A stretch of DNA of 64,000 nt from an uncultured Methanoregula sp. Its GTDB lineage: Archaea > Halobacteriota > Methanomicrobia > Methanomicrobiales > Methanospirillaceae. The stretch covers positions 1,964,153-2,028,152 of the forward strand of contig NZ_OY759744.1 of the NCBI RefSeq assembly GCF_963662735.1, written 5' to 3'. A program made the position numbers and the translations under genes. The notes under the pieces were generated by a model that saw only the letters and a program-made list of their open reading frames with translations, was not told the origin of the DNA and made no database searches. Below, one piece after another: positions 19,426 through 28,148 of the stretch. Numbering within the stretch: position 1 is the first letter of the stretch; every line of letters starts with the position of its first letter.

Positions 19426-20751
19426 TCAGGTGCGGGAATATCTGCAGGCTGTCCCGACAAACTCTTTTGCAAATATATCTGAAAAATAGGCGTGAGTATA
19501 CGAACCGATGACGTTTGATGTAATCATCCCGTCCTGCCCGGCATCGATCCCCTTGCCACGGGATAACCGGTATGCATAGCGTGCATCCTTGTCCGGCAGG
19601 ATCCGGGAGTAATGGAACTCGTGCCCGGTAATAATCTGGCTACGGGAGAAAACCGACCCGTTGCCAGCCACTTCTCCCCTCACATACCCAAGCGCCTGTA
19701 TGCGCCCGGTCATCTCTGCAACTGCAGGAAGAATGCCTGCCATGCGATAGGTTTTTTCAGCCTGAATCTCCCGGGACAGGTACATGAGTCCGCCGCATTC
19801 GGCATAGATCGGCATTCCGCTATCTGCGGCTTTTTTCAGTGCGGAAGTACATGGGGCGGATTCGAGCTGGGGGAGGAACAGTTCCGGATACCCACCCCCC
19901 AGGTAGATCCCGTCAACATCCGGGAGGGAACCCTGAACCGGGCTGAAAAAGACCAGCTCCGCCCCGGCCTGGATGAGGCGATCCAGGTTATCCTGGTAAT
20001 AAAAACAGAATGCATTGTCCATTGCTACGCCAATCCGGGCGCACTGTGGGATGCTTGGTGCCGGTTCCGGATTTAAACGCAATGTCGGAGCTTGCCGGGC
20101 AATGGCGATTATCGCATCCAGATCGCAGAACTCTTCAACGAGTGAACCGGCATGTTCCGTTTCCCCCGATTCGTGTGCCATGAAAAGGCCCAGGTGCCGG
20201 CTTTTCACAACAATGTTTTCACGCCTTGGGATCCAGCCCAGGGCTGATGCTGCAAGGGAAGATGCAATCATCTCCTTGTGGCGTGGACTCCCGATCCGGT
20301 TGATGATTATCCCGGCAATCCGGATTTCCGGATCAAATTCGAGGAATCCTTTGATGAGCGCATGAATACTCCGTGACATCCCTTTGGCATCGATAACGAG
20401 AAGAACGGGTGCATCCAGGATACGGGCTACATGGGCGGTACTGGCAAGGTCGGATCCGTCCACCCCGTCAAATAAGCCCATGACCCCTTCGATGACGGCA
20501 ATATCAGCACCCTTGGATGCTGAGAGAAAGGTGCCGGAACACCCGGCCTCACCCATCATGAACGGATCCAGGTTCCTCGATGTCCTGCCGCAGACTTTCG
20601 TGTGATGAGATGGATCAATGAAATCCGGCCCAACCTTGAACGGCTGGACTTTCAGCCCCCGTGCAGTCAGGGCTGCCATGATCCCGCTCGCGACCGTGGT
20701 CTTCCCGCACCCGCTGTGGGTACCGGCTACAACTATCCGGGGAATTGTCAC
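19426..20751 (-). CDS. cfbB: Cobyrinate / Ni-sirohydrochlorin a,c-diamide synthase (CbiA/CfbB family)
   Basis: 441 aa. The N-terminal dethiobiotin-synthetase-like ATPase has the P-loop GTHSGCGKTTVASG, and the C-terminal class I glutamine amidotransferase has the nucleophile in AECGGLMYLS and a late His in GSYTHAYFSDIF. The family amidates acetate side chains a and c of cobyrinate or, in methanogens, of Ni-sirohydrochlorin for F430. The start is GTG 20751 with GGAGGAGG nine bases ahead; the longer open frame upstream belongs to cbiO in another frame. The GTGA overlap with cbiO shows translational coupling to a metal uptake module. Confidence 0.93.
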   Translation of the reverse strand: MTIPRIVVAGTHSGCGKTTVASGIMAALTARGLKVQPFKVGPDFIDPSHHTKVCGRTSRNLDPFMMGEAGCSGTFLSASKGADIAVIEGVMGLFDGVDGSDLASTAHVARILDAPVLLVIDAKGMSRSIHALIKGFLEFDPEIRIAGIIINRIGSPRHKEMIASSLAASALGWIPRRENIVVKSRHLGLFMAHESGETEHAGSLVEEFCDLDAIIAIARQAPTLRLNPEPAPSIPQCARIGVAMDNAFCFYYQDNLDRLIQAGAELVFFSPVQGSLPDVDGIYLGGGYPELFLPQLESAPCTSALKKAADSGMPIYAECGGLMYLSREIQAEKTYRMAGILPAVAEMTGRIQALGYVRGEVAGNGSVFSRSQIITGHEFHYSRILPDKDARYAYRLSRGKGIDAGQDGMITSNVIGSYTHAYFSDIFAKEFVGTACRYSRT

Positions 20752-21917
20752 GGGGTTTCCTCCTCCAGGAGAGACACCCCTGCCCGGATCCCGCTCTCTT
20801 CTTCGAATGAGAGCACCCGGCGCTGCACCCGCTCTACCATGCCGGTTGTTGTCAGGATGAGCGAGGATTCGCCGATAAGGGCACGAAGAAGGCATTTGTC
20901 GATGACCCCATACGTAAAGTCAAGGGTGATGCTTTCCTGCTCTGCAAGTTTCTTTGCCTTTGTCCCCATTGCCCCGCGACGGTGAGAGGGATTTTGTGCA
21001 ATCCAGGTATGGATTTTTTCCGCAGGAATGGAGTCTACATTGCAGACCGTGATCGTACCCTGTTTTTTTGCAGGGGCATTCAGCCTGAATTTCTGTTCAA
21101 GGGTATTGACAAGAGAGAGGACTGACCTGGGCGATCCTGAATTATCGAGCATATTCCGGGCAACCAGTTCCGTGTAAATCTCAAGAAGGGCCGGCGTACG
21201 GAGATTGGTGGTAGTGATGAGGGCCGGATCATTGAATACCTTGTCCGGGGAATCCTGGTGAATCACGACGCCACGGTTCATGAGGATGATGTTGTCTGCC
21301 CAGTTATAGGCAAGTTCCACATCATGGGTTGAGATGATGATGGTTTTCCCTTGGGCATTCAGGTCATCCAGCAGCTCCATGAGATCCGCTGCCCCGGCCG
21401 GATCCAGGCTGCTTGTTGGTTCGTCAAAGATGAGAATATCCGGCTCCATGATCAGGATGCCGGCAATGGATGCCCGTTTCTTCTCCCCCCCGCTCAACTG
21501 GTGCGGTGGCCGTTTGTCGTAGCCTTCAAGGCCGACCGCGTGCAGGTTTTCGGCAACCATCTGCGGTATTTTTTCCCGGTCTACCCCAAGATTTACCGGG
21601 CCAAACGCCACATCCTGGTACACGGTCGGGGCGAACAACTGTGAATCGGAGTTCTGGAACACAAGCCCCACATTTTTCCGTGTTTCCCGGAGACTGCGGG
21701 AATCATACTTCAAAGGTGAGCCGGAAATGCGTATCTCGCCTTTATCCGGACGGAGGATCCCGTTACACATCAGGAGGAGCGTTGTTTTTCCAGCTCCGTT
21801 TGGCCCGACAAGCGCTACTTTTGCGCCTCTCTCGATGGCAAAGTTCACGCCATTCAGTGAAGCCGGGCAGTTGGGATACGCGTAGTGGACATCTGTAAAC
21901 TCGAGAATGGGGGGCAT
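20748..21917 (-). CDS. cbiO: Cobalt/nickel ECF-type transport ATPase with C-terminal extension
   Basis: 389 aa. The ABC ATPase domain (about 1-270) has Walker A GPNGAGKTT, signature LSGGEKKR, Walker B ILIFDEPTS and the switch His in IISTHDVELAY. A further 115-120 residues follow (containing KQGTITVCNVDSIPAEKIH and SSLILTTTGMVERVQRR) that ordinary CbiO lacks; a sensory or regulatory domain is possible. ATG 21917 has AGGAGT eight bases ahead. It lies between cbiQ and cfbB. Confidence 0.93.
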   Translation of the reverse strand: MPPILEFTDVHYAYPNCPASLNGVNFAIERGAKVALVGPNGAGKTTLLLMCNGILRPDKGEIRISGSPLKYDSRSLRETRKNVGLVFQNSDSQLFAPTVYQDVAFGPVNLGVDREKIPQMVAENLHAVGLEGYDKRPPHQLSGGEKKRASIAGILIMEPDILIFDEPTSSLDPAGAADLMELLDDLNAQGKTIIISTHDVELAYNWADNIILMNRGVVIHQDSPDKVFNDPALITTTNLRTPALLEIYTELVARNMLDNSGSPRSVLSLVNTLEQKFRLNAPAKKQGTITVCNVDSIPAEKIHTWIAQNPSHRRGAMGTKAKKLAEQESITLDFTYGVIDKCLLRALIGESSLILTTTGMVERVQRRVLSFEEESGIRAGVSLLEEETP

Positions 21918-21928
21918 ATTCGTTACTC

Positions 21929-22711
21929 CTAAAATATCCTGATAGCTGCACTGGTGTAGGCAATCCATATGCAGATCCCTAAATACAGGAATACTGCGAC
22001 AACAATCCGGGGTCCGGTTTTTCTTGCAGTACCTGCCAGCTCAAGTTTTCCGTTATAACAGCGGGAATCCATGGCAACAACCAGATCCTCTCCCTGCTGC
22101 CATGCCCGGATAAAAAGCATTGCACCCAGCATGGCGAACGAATGAAGGGAATTTTTAAATGAATCATATCCGTGCCGGAGCAGTTGCGCCGTATGAATGG
22201 AGATCGCCTCGCCGATCAGGATAAAAATAAAGTGATAGATCAGCATGGAGAGATCGAGCAGTCCCCGGGGAAGCCGGCATTGCTGCAGCACGGCAAATAC
22301 CTCGATAATCGGCGTTGTGAGCGCGATAAAATACAATGAACACATTCCCCCGAATGTCCGGGTGATCACCATCAGGGCAAGGTTTGCCGAATCAGTTGTG
22401 ATGCTCAGGGTTATTCCTGCAATATTTACCGAATACAATGCAGTGCCTCCCCCGCTCATAAGCAGGATTATGAGACCGCTGAAGAGTGCAAACGAGACGG
22501 GGATCATCAGGAGGGACAGATAGAGCCGGGCCGGAATCCTGGCAAGAACAATGGTGACGAATGCCATGCTTGCAGCAATGAAGAGCGGAGCGACCGGGCT
22601 TGCTGAAGAGATGCAGACCAGAATTGCGCCTATACCTGTAAGAAGTTTTATCTGAGAACTTATTTCGATAAGTGCATTTTTCTGCGCATACTCATCAAGA
22701 ATCAGTTCCAT
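21929..22711 (-). CDS. cbiQ: Cobalt/nickel ECF-type transport permease
   Basis: 260 aa with about five to six membrane helices. Family marks include the coupling-helix type stretch SIHTAQLLRHGYDSFKN and the later FIRAWQQGEDLVVAMDSRCY, matching the Ala-Arg-Gly-like coupling motifs of CbiQ/EcfT. ATG 22711 is chosen because GAGGTGGT lies just ahead, although the frame opens at GTG 22723. First gene of the cbiQ-cbiO-cfbB operon. No substrate-binding CbiM or NikM is found next to it. Confidence 0.9.
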   Translation of the reverse strand: MELILDEYAQKNALIEISSQIKLLTGIGAILVCISSASPVAPLFIAASMAFVTIVLARIPARLYLSLLMIPVSFALFSGLIILLMSGGGTALYSVNIAGITLSITTDSANLALMVITRTFGGMCSLYFIALTTPIIEVFAVLQQCRLPRGLLDLSMLIYHFIFILIGEAISIHTAQLLRHGYDSFKNSLHSFAMLGAMLFIRAWQQGEDLVVAMDSRCYNGKLELAGTARKTGPRIVVAVFLYLGICIWIAYTSAAIRIF

Positions 22712-23044
22712 GATCTGCACCACCTCATTCTATCGCTCGTTTACACGGCATCGCGTGGCATTGTTCCGGATGATATGAGTTAACGAGGAATGCCCGAATC
22801 TGTGAAAAAAACCCGTTTATTCTCCGTATTTAATCCCAGAACCTACAACAATCAATTAAAGATAATTTGATTTAACATCAGTCAATTTGTATAATCTGTT
22901 TGGCCCGGCGATATTTAAAATTTTTTAGTGGCGAATCGTGGGTAAAGATGGTTGCATTCAACAAAAAATACCTGTTATCTTCAAATAAAAAGTCTCCCGG
23001 ACTATAACCGACATATATGAAAAAAGAAAATAATTCGGATTTGC
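22712..23044. other. AT-rich noncoding region upstream of cbiQ
   Basis: No credible gene. It is clearly richer in A and T than the cbi operon and contains TATA-like runs (for example near 22910-22925). It should hold the cbiQ promoter and any metal-responsive operator, but no definite operator palindrome is seen. Confidence 0.5.
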
Positions 23045-24340
23045 TTATTGCTTTTTCCGGCGGTAGTGGTAGATACCATATGCAATACCGATGATGGCAG
23101 CAATCAATATCGAGAGATAAATCGGGTTGGACAATATCGTCAGGATACCGGTGGGACTGGTCACATTGATCTTGACCTTCATCGTGTCTGAAATGTACGT
23201 GTTATCGAGTGAATCGCGGTAACGGATTTCTGAATCAAGCCCATATTCCTTGATGGTAGCACTGCGATCGACAGTCACGATATAGGATGCTTTTGCCGAC
23301 TGCCCTGGTTTCAGATCCCCGAGATATGCTACATCGTCATTACTGGTGAATGGATCTACGGCACTGATGCGGGCCTGTGCACTGTATACGGTAGTGTTGC
23401 CAGTGTTCTTGAATTCCACATTTATGACTTTCTTATTGCCGGGATTCATCTCGGGTGGCGGGGAAACGATCGCGAAATCCGCTTTTCCTCCAACAGGAAC
23501 ACCGATTGTATCGCTGCGGGATTGAACAAAATCGCCCTCCTTATTCTGGTAGACTACGACAACATCCACAGGGTAGCTCTGGGGCTGCGCATCAGATGTG
23601 ACTTTCACTTTATACCGGCAGTCTGCAATGCTTCCCGGTGGGAAATCGCCAATGTAAACACTGCTGTCCGTTGGTACGATCGGACTGGTGCCGCTCTGGA
23701 GGATCTTGACAACCGATTTGGTACCAAACTCTGAACCGGTATTCTGGATCTTCATATTGATGTACCCTTCAGTGCCGACGTTGAGGTGTTCGGGTGTTGC
23801 AGAAAGTACATCAATGGAAACATCCGATTTGATCTTTATCGGCAACGTGACATTCTCGCTGACCTGTTTGTATTGATATTGTATCGTATCGACACCATAC
23901 TGGTCTGCTGAATAAAGGTACGTGTAGCTGAGTGTCAGGGGAATCTGATAGGTTCCCGCCGGGGCATCGGATTTTACCTTGATGGAAAATGGGGCATTTA
24001 CCGTAGTACTGCCTTTCAAATCTCCGACCATCTGGGGATCTGACTTTATAACAATAGGTGCATTGCCCGGATTGAGGGTGACCGTGAGGAATTTTGCCGT
24101 ATTGGGAAGATCGTCACGGTCGACAATACCTGAATTTATGAATTTAAATTCATTGAGCCCGGTGTTTTGTATAACAACGGTAAGAGGTACGTCCTTTCCG
24201 GGAGTAAATTCGTTAGCGCCGGATATATACGCTGAAAGTTGCGGGCTGCCTGATGTATATTTCGTTCCTGCCATAACAGGAGCGATCAGGCATACGCAGA
24301 GAATCAATAAAATACAGGATAGCTTTCCAAAAGATGCCAT
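23045..24340 (-). CDS. COG1361-like extracellular repeat protein with C-terminal anchor
   Basis: 431 aa. Signal peptide (ILLILCVCLIAPVMA), then three CARDB/NEW3-like beta-sandwich repeats marked by VVIQNTGLNEF, MKIQNTGSEFG and VEFKNTGNTTVY, and a C-terminal membrane helix (YLSILIAAIIGIAYGIYHY) with a basic RRKKQ tail. This is the layout of COG1361 S-layer-associated proteins: domain outside, anchored by the C-terminus. A GGTGAT ribosome site precedes the ATG. Partner genes are not visible. Confidence 0.88.
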   Translation of the reverse strand: MASFGKLSCILLILCVCLIAPVMAGTKYTSGSPQLSAYISGANEFTPGKDVPLTVVIQNTGLNEFKFINSGIVDRDDLPNTAKFLTVTLNPGNAPIVIKSDPQMVGDLKGSTTVNAPFSIKVKSDAPAGTYQIPLTLSYTYLYSADQYGVDTIQYQYKQVSENVTLPIKIKSDVSIDVLSATPEHLNVGTEGYINMKIQNTGSEFGTKSVVKILQSGTSPIVPTDSSVYIGDFPPGSIADCRYKVKVTSDAQPQSYPVDVVVVYQNKEGDFVQSRSDTIGVPVGGKADFAIVSPPPEMNPGNKKVINVEFKNTGNTTVYSAQARISAVDPFTSNDDVAYLGDLKPGQSAKASYIVTVDRSATIKEYGLDSEIRYRDSLDNTYISDTMKVKINVTSPTGILTILSNPIYLSILIAAIIGIAYGIYHYRRKKQ

Positions 24341-24908
24341 TTGTTTATCACCATAATCTTGTCTATGTTTCGTACGTAGTCACTGAATAATTGGATGGAA
24401 TACTTAAACACTGTTTCTCAGGTAATTTTCCTTCAAGACTCGCAAGAGTAAATACTTAATTTGTCCTTACTTCCGGTTAGAGGCAGATACTACAAATATG
24501 TATTGTTGATGTGTATGGTTTATGCGAGAAACATTTATTTATAAATCTTATTTTTGTGTGTTTTATCATTCGAGCGCGAAGTGGGACATAGATGTTTCAA
24601 GAATTTGTCTTTAGGACAACAATCATAATCCAGGGAAAATACGCGCACGAATACTTTTCAGCTGGCAAAGGTTTTCATTTGATTCCCATACCCCTTTTTG
24701 GCCAAATTCATATAATTTTGATAACATACCTATCATTTCCCATCAAATGGGAATTTTTAAATATAATTTTCAATCCGTCTTTTTTCCTCAAAGATGAAAA
24801 AAATTGAAGTTGCGTAATTATTGAACAGATTTTAAAAAATTGCGCGTAATACAATTACGCATTCTCAAGAAAAAGAATTTATTATACTTAAGTATCCTAC
24901 AATGATTA
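24341..24908. other. AT-rich noncoding region with inverted repeats
   Basis: No convincing gene; a 71-codon frame at 24592-24807 is hydrophobic and has no ribosome site. A 7-bp stem with a 3-base loop (TTCCCAT at 24737-24743, ATGGGAA at 24747-24753) is followed by T5. Further right lie repeated TGCGTAAT elements (listed separately) and a TATA box at about 24880-24895 for the lipoprotein gene. Confidence 0.5.
24811..24861 (+). promoter_or_regulatory. Inverted TGCGTAATT elements ahead of a lipoprotein gene
   Basis: TGCGTAATT at 24811-24819 is matched by its reverse complement AATTACGCA at 24853-24861. A third, interrupted copy (TGCGCGTAAT) starts at 24841, making TGCGCGTAATACAATTACG almost palindromic. 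The group sits about 20-70 bases ahead of the TATA box and the ATG at 24909, as an operator for an activator or repressor would. Confidence 0.45.
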
Positions 24909-25631
24909 ATGACAAGCCAGTATGCATACGCAACGTGCATAATAATTATTTTAATTTGTACGATAACCGGGTGTGTTGCTCCTCCCAAAGAGTCCCCGGT
25001 ATCCCAGACCTCTGCTGGCACTCCGTATGGATCCTCCAATCCTTCAGGTAACCCGGTTGTTTCGGCCACTTCCTCTCCCACTGTAAATTATCTCACCGAT
25101 GCAACACCTTTTCAGACCCCTGTGACACCAACACTGGGATTTCATACGTGGGTGCCCACTCCAACCATTCGTGAGGATCAGGTATGCTTGATCTATTTTA
25201 CAAAACTGAATTCAACGTTTGCAGTAAGCAAAACTGCCAAGAGTTTTGATTTAAAAAATCCTCCAATGTATATCAATTATACAATAACCGATCCCTATTA
25301 CAGTACGGGGACGAGACAATCCCGTTCAAGTACGGTTGGTTCAGTTTCATTCAAAGAATTAAACCCGGTAGCATATCTTGAAATAACTGCCAGGAACCGG
25401 ACTTCCGGTGAAATATATACCCAGGACGGTTTTGGAAAAGGGTACGGGCAATACCTGAACAAAACCATTAAAATTACAAAACCGGATGACCTGCTCATAG
25501 AAATTGGTGGATATAATGTCACTTCCACTATTGGAATCTGGGCGAAACCGATAGGAAATTTTGGAGAGAATGAGACGTTTACCAAAACAGAATGTAAATA
25601 TGCGAGCGAATTCGGGCCAAACAAACTCTGA
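24909..25631 (+). CDS. Hypothetical lipoprotein
   Basis: 240 aa. Signal peptide with lipobox (CTITGC), a long Ser/Pro/Thr linker (about 24-75) and a C-terminal beta-rich domain of about 160 residues (FDLKNPPMYINYTITDPYY, NPVAYLEITARN, VTSTIGIWAKP). Codon use is more AT-rich than in neighbours. The TATA box is about 25 bases before the ATG and no ribosome site is seen, so it is probably leaderless. No family recognised. Confidence 0.8.
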   Translation: MTSQYAYATCIIIILICTITGCVAPPKESPVSQTSAGTPYGSSNPSGNPVVSATSSPTVNYLTDATPFQTPVTPTLGFHTWVPTPTIREDQVCLIYFTKLNSTFAVSKTAKSFDLKNPPMYINYTITDPYYSTGTRQSRSSTVGSVSFKELNPVAYLEITARNRTSGEIYTQDGFGKGYGQYLNKTIKITKPDDLLIEIGGYNVTSTIGIWAKPIGNFGENETFTKTECKYASEFGPNKL

Positions 25632-25748
25632 AACTCAGTCTATACTTTTCCCCATCCTCCTTTTTGTCTTTTATCCAGATTATCTCCTGAAAACGGTGAG
25701 GTATTTATGCATTGAGAGCATTTTAAGTAAGGCAGGTATTAAACCCGC

Positions 25749-25820
25749 GTCCCGGTGGGGTAGTGGACATCCTAGAAGATTGCGGATCTTTTGACCCGGG
25801 TTCAAGTCCCGGCCGGGGCG
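25749..25820 (+). tRNA. tRNA-Arg (anticodon GCG)
   Basis: 72 bases fold as a tRNA. The acceptor stem is GTCCCGG / CCGGGGC (one G-T pair) with discriminator G. The anticodon stem is GAAGA / TCTTT around loop TTGCGGA, giving GCG at 25782-25784 with G37. The T arm is CCGGG-TTCAAGT-CCCGG. The CCA end is not encoded. No intron is seen. Confidence 0.9.
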
Positions 25821-25891
25821 TATTTCCTTTTACATTGCTTTGAGAACCAGAGCCTTAAAAAAAGTTAGTATTTATTTCCTGGAGCCGCCGC

Positions 25892-26686
25892 TCAAAGTAT
25901 CTGCCGGATCAGGAGAATACTATATCCACAACCGGCGAGAAGAATCACGCTTATGACCATATAGTCCCTGCGCCGGAATGCAAATTCCCTCATGCGGGTT
26001 TTTATGCCGGTGCGGTATCCCCGGATGTCTATTGTTAATCCGAGAACCGTGGCACGTGCCAGTGCATTTGATACGAGCGGGATAACAATCGGGGCCACGC
26101 TGCGAAGTTTTCCCATAAACCCGGCTCCCGGGTTATAACCCCGTGCTACCTGGGCTTCATGGATCCTTTTACCCTCAATCTGGAGCGTGGGTATAAACCG
26201 GAGTGCAATGAGGAACATGAGGGTGTAATCTATCGGTATTCTCATGCGTTCCATGGTCTGGACAATGTCCCTGGGCTGGGTTGAGATCACGAAGAGCTGG
26301 AATGCACAGATAAGGACCATAAACCGGAACGTGAGGACGAGACCGAATTCTATCGCTCCTGTGGTGATTGGAATAAATCCGCCAATAACCGGGATCGCTG
26401 ACGGGATAACATGGCCAATCGTGTCACCGCTTGGCATTGTCAGGATCGTTATGCCGATCAGGATAACGCTCATAATGGCGATCAGCCTGAACTGCTGGAA
26501 TACTTCCTTTCCAAGATTTGCGCAGTACGAGATTGCAAGAACCACAATAACCAGGGCGATAAGAAATTCAATGTTTGTTGTCAGGATCGACATCAGGCCA
26601 AACAGCAGGATGAATGCAATTTTTGTGAACGGGTGAAGGCGGTGGAAAAAACCTTCCTTGTGCACGTAAGCAAGTATTTCTGCCAT
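25892..26686 (-). CDS. ECF transporter transmembrane (T) component
   Basis: 264 aa with about five to six membrane helices. The coupling motif EAQVARGYNPG near residue 185 and a second Ala-Arg site (SNALARATVLG) are typical of EcfT. It couples ATP hydrolysis to vitamin or cofactor uptake with the S and A components. ATG 26686 has GGGAGTG upstream and is one base after the stop of the ATPase gene. Frames extending further upstream lie inside the ATPase gene and are rejected. Confidence 0.92.
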   Translation of the reverse strand: MAEILAYVHKEGFFHRLHPFTKIAFILLFGLMSILTTNIEFLIALVIVVLAISYCANLGKEVFQQFRLIAIMSVILIGITILTMPSGDTIGHVIPSAIPVIGGFIPITTGAIEFGLVLTFRFMVLICAFQLFVISTQPRDIVQTMERMRIPIDYTLMFLIALRFIPTLQIEGKRIHEAQVARGYNPGAGFMGKLRSVAPIVIPLVSNALARATVLGLTIDIRGYRTGIKTRMREFAFRRRDYMVISVILLAGCGYSILLIRQIL

Positions 26687-26687
26687 G

Positions 26688-28148
26688 TTATACACTCCCG
26701 ACCGGGGAATCTGAAATGATCCTGCCACCCTCCATCCGGAGAATGCGGTCCGCACAATTTTCAGCAATCTCCCGGTTATGCGTAATGACAACAATCGTGT
26801 GACCCTTCTTCTGGAGTCGCTTGAGAACATCCATAACCAGCCGGGCTTCGTTCCCGTCAAGTCCTGTTGTCGGTTCGTCGAGAACGATTATCCGGGGCTG
26901 CATGGCGATAACACAGGCAATGGCAAGACGCTGCCGTTCGCCGCGGGAAAGCCAGCGGGGGTAGAGGGAACTCGTATGGCCCAGGTTAACCTCTTCAAGT
27001 GCGGATCGGATGATCCCGTCCATATCAGTCACTCCCTGGTTTTTAAGGCCAAACGCCACCTCATCATATACCGAATCCGCAAAAAACATGTGATCCGGGT
27101 TCTGGAAAACAAGCCCAACGAGTTTTGACAATTCCGTTGTGGAAGATAATCTGGTATCCTTTCCCGCTATGACTACCGTTCCGGATTCCGGTACTAGGAG
27201 CCTGTTGAAATGTTTGACGAGGGTTGTTTTCCCCGATCCATTCTCCCCGACAATTGCAACAAACTCCCCGGCAGTGATGGCAAGGGTGATAGTATCCAGG
27301 GCCCGGAATTTCTCATAGGAATAAACCAGATTATTCACACAGATTACCGGTGAGTTGTCCGGGTTTTTGCCCGGTGAATTTTCCGCTGTTTTGTTCTTAT
27401 TGCCTGACCGGATCCCGGAAAAATCTGCAACAACAATCTTCCGCATCCTCTCATCTCTGAGGACATCCTCCGGTTTTCCCATGGCACTGATCCCACCGTT
27501 TTCCATGACAACGAGAATATCCACCATGTCCCGGAAATGTTCGAACTTATGCTCAACAAGCAGGATTGTCTTACCCTCATTTTTCAGTCCGCGAAGGATG
27601 TCGACAATGCGTGAAGTTGCCCCCTCATCAAGTTCCGATGTTGGTTCGTCCAGGATCAGGATATCATTCCCGAGAGCAAGCGTTGCTGCAAGGGCAACCC
27701 GCTGCTTCTGCCCTCCGGAGAGATGGTGCGGGGACCGGTTCCTGAGTTCCGTCAGGTGTGTTTTTTCCATGATGGTGGAAAGACGTTCCTCGACTACTTC
27801 TGCTGCAAGTCCGCGGTATTCGAGCGCAGAGAGAATCTCCTCTTCAACCGTGGTAAAGATCATCTGGGCTTCGGCATCGTCAAAAACTATGCCAAGGGTT
27901 CTTGCCACTTCTGACAAGCTCCCAAAGGTACTGACCTCCTTCCCATCAAGAGTAACCGTTCCCTCTTTTTTTCCGCCATATTCGTGATGAAGAATTCCCG
28001 CGGATGCGAGACAGAGGGTGGTTTTTCCTGCCCCCGATGGACCGGTTACCAGCACACACTTCCCTCTGGGTATGGTAAAAGAAAGGTGGTCCAGGGCTTT
28101 CTGGGCCGTATGGGGGTAGGTGTAACTAATCTGAACGAGCTCGATCAT
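26688..28148 (-). CDS. ECF transporter ATPase, two ATP-binding domains fused
   Basis: 486 aa made of two ABC ATPase halves. Half 1 has Walker A GPSGAGKTT, signature LSGGQKQR and Walker B ILILDEPTS; half 2 has GENGSGKTT, LSRGERQR and IIVLDEPTT. A linker of about 30 residues (near 240-270, Asn/Lys/Pro-rich) joins them. It is equivalent to EcfA plus EcfA'. The second signature has Arg in place of the first Gly, so the halves may be functionally unequal. The ATG overlaps the S-component stop by ATGA. Confidence 0.93.
   Translation of the reverse strand: MIELVQISYTYPHTAQKALDHLSFTIPRGKCVLVTGPSGAGKTTLCLASAGILHHEYGGKKEGTVTLDGKEVSTFGSLSEVARTLGIVFDDAEAQMIFTTVEEEILSALEYRGLAAEVVEERLSTIMEKTHLTELRNRSPHHLSGGQKQRVALAATLALGNDILILDEPTSELDEGATSRIVDILRGLKNEGKTILLVEHKFEHFRDMVDILVVMENGGISAMGKPEDVLRDERMRKIVVADFSGIRSGNKNKTAENSPGKNPDNSPVICVNNLVYSYEKFRALDTITLAITAGEFVAIVGENGSGKTTLVKHFNRLLVPESGTVVIAGKDTRLSSTTELSKLVGLVFQNPDHMFFADSVYDEVAFGLKNQGVTDMDGIIRSALEEVNLGHTSSLYPRWLSRGERQRLAIACVIAMQPRIIVLDEPTTGLDGNEARLVMDVLKRLQKKGHTIVVITHNREIAENCADRILRMEGGRIISDSPVGSV

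Noticed and set aside
20752..20895. N-terminal extension of cfbB
   Set aside because: It lies wholly inside cbiO, and GTG 20751 has a perfect ribosome site and begins the conserved domain.
24592..24807. 71-codon plus-strand frame
   Set aside because: No ribosome site, hydrophobic AT-driven composition, lies within an AT-rich intergenic region.
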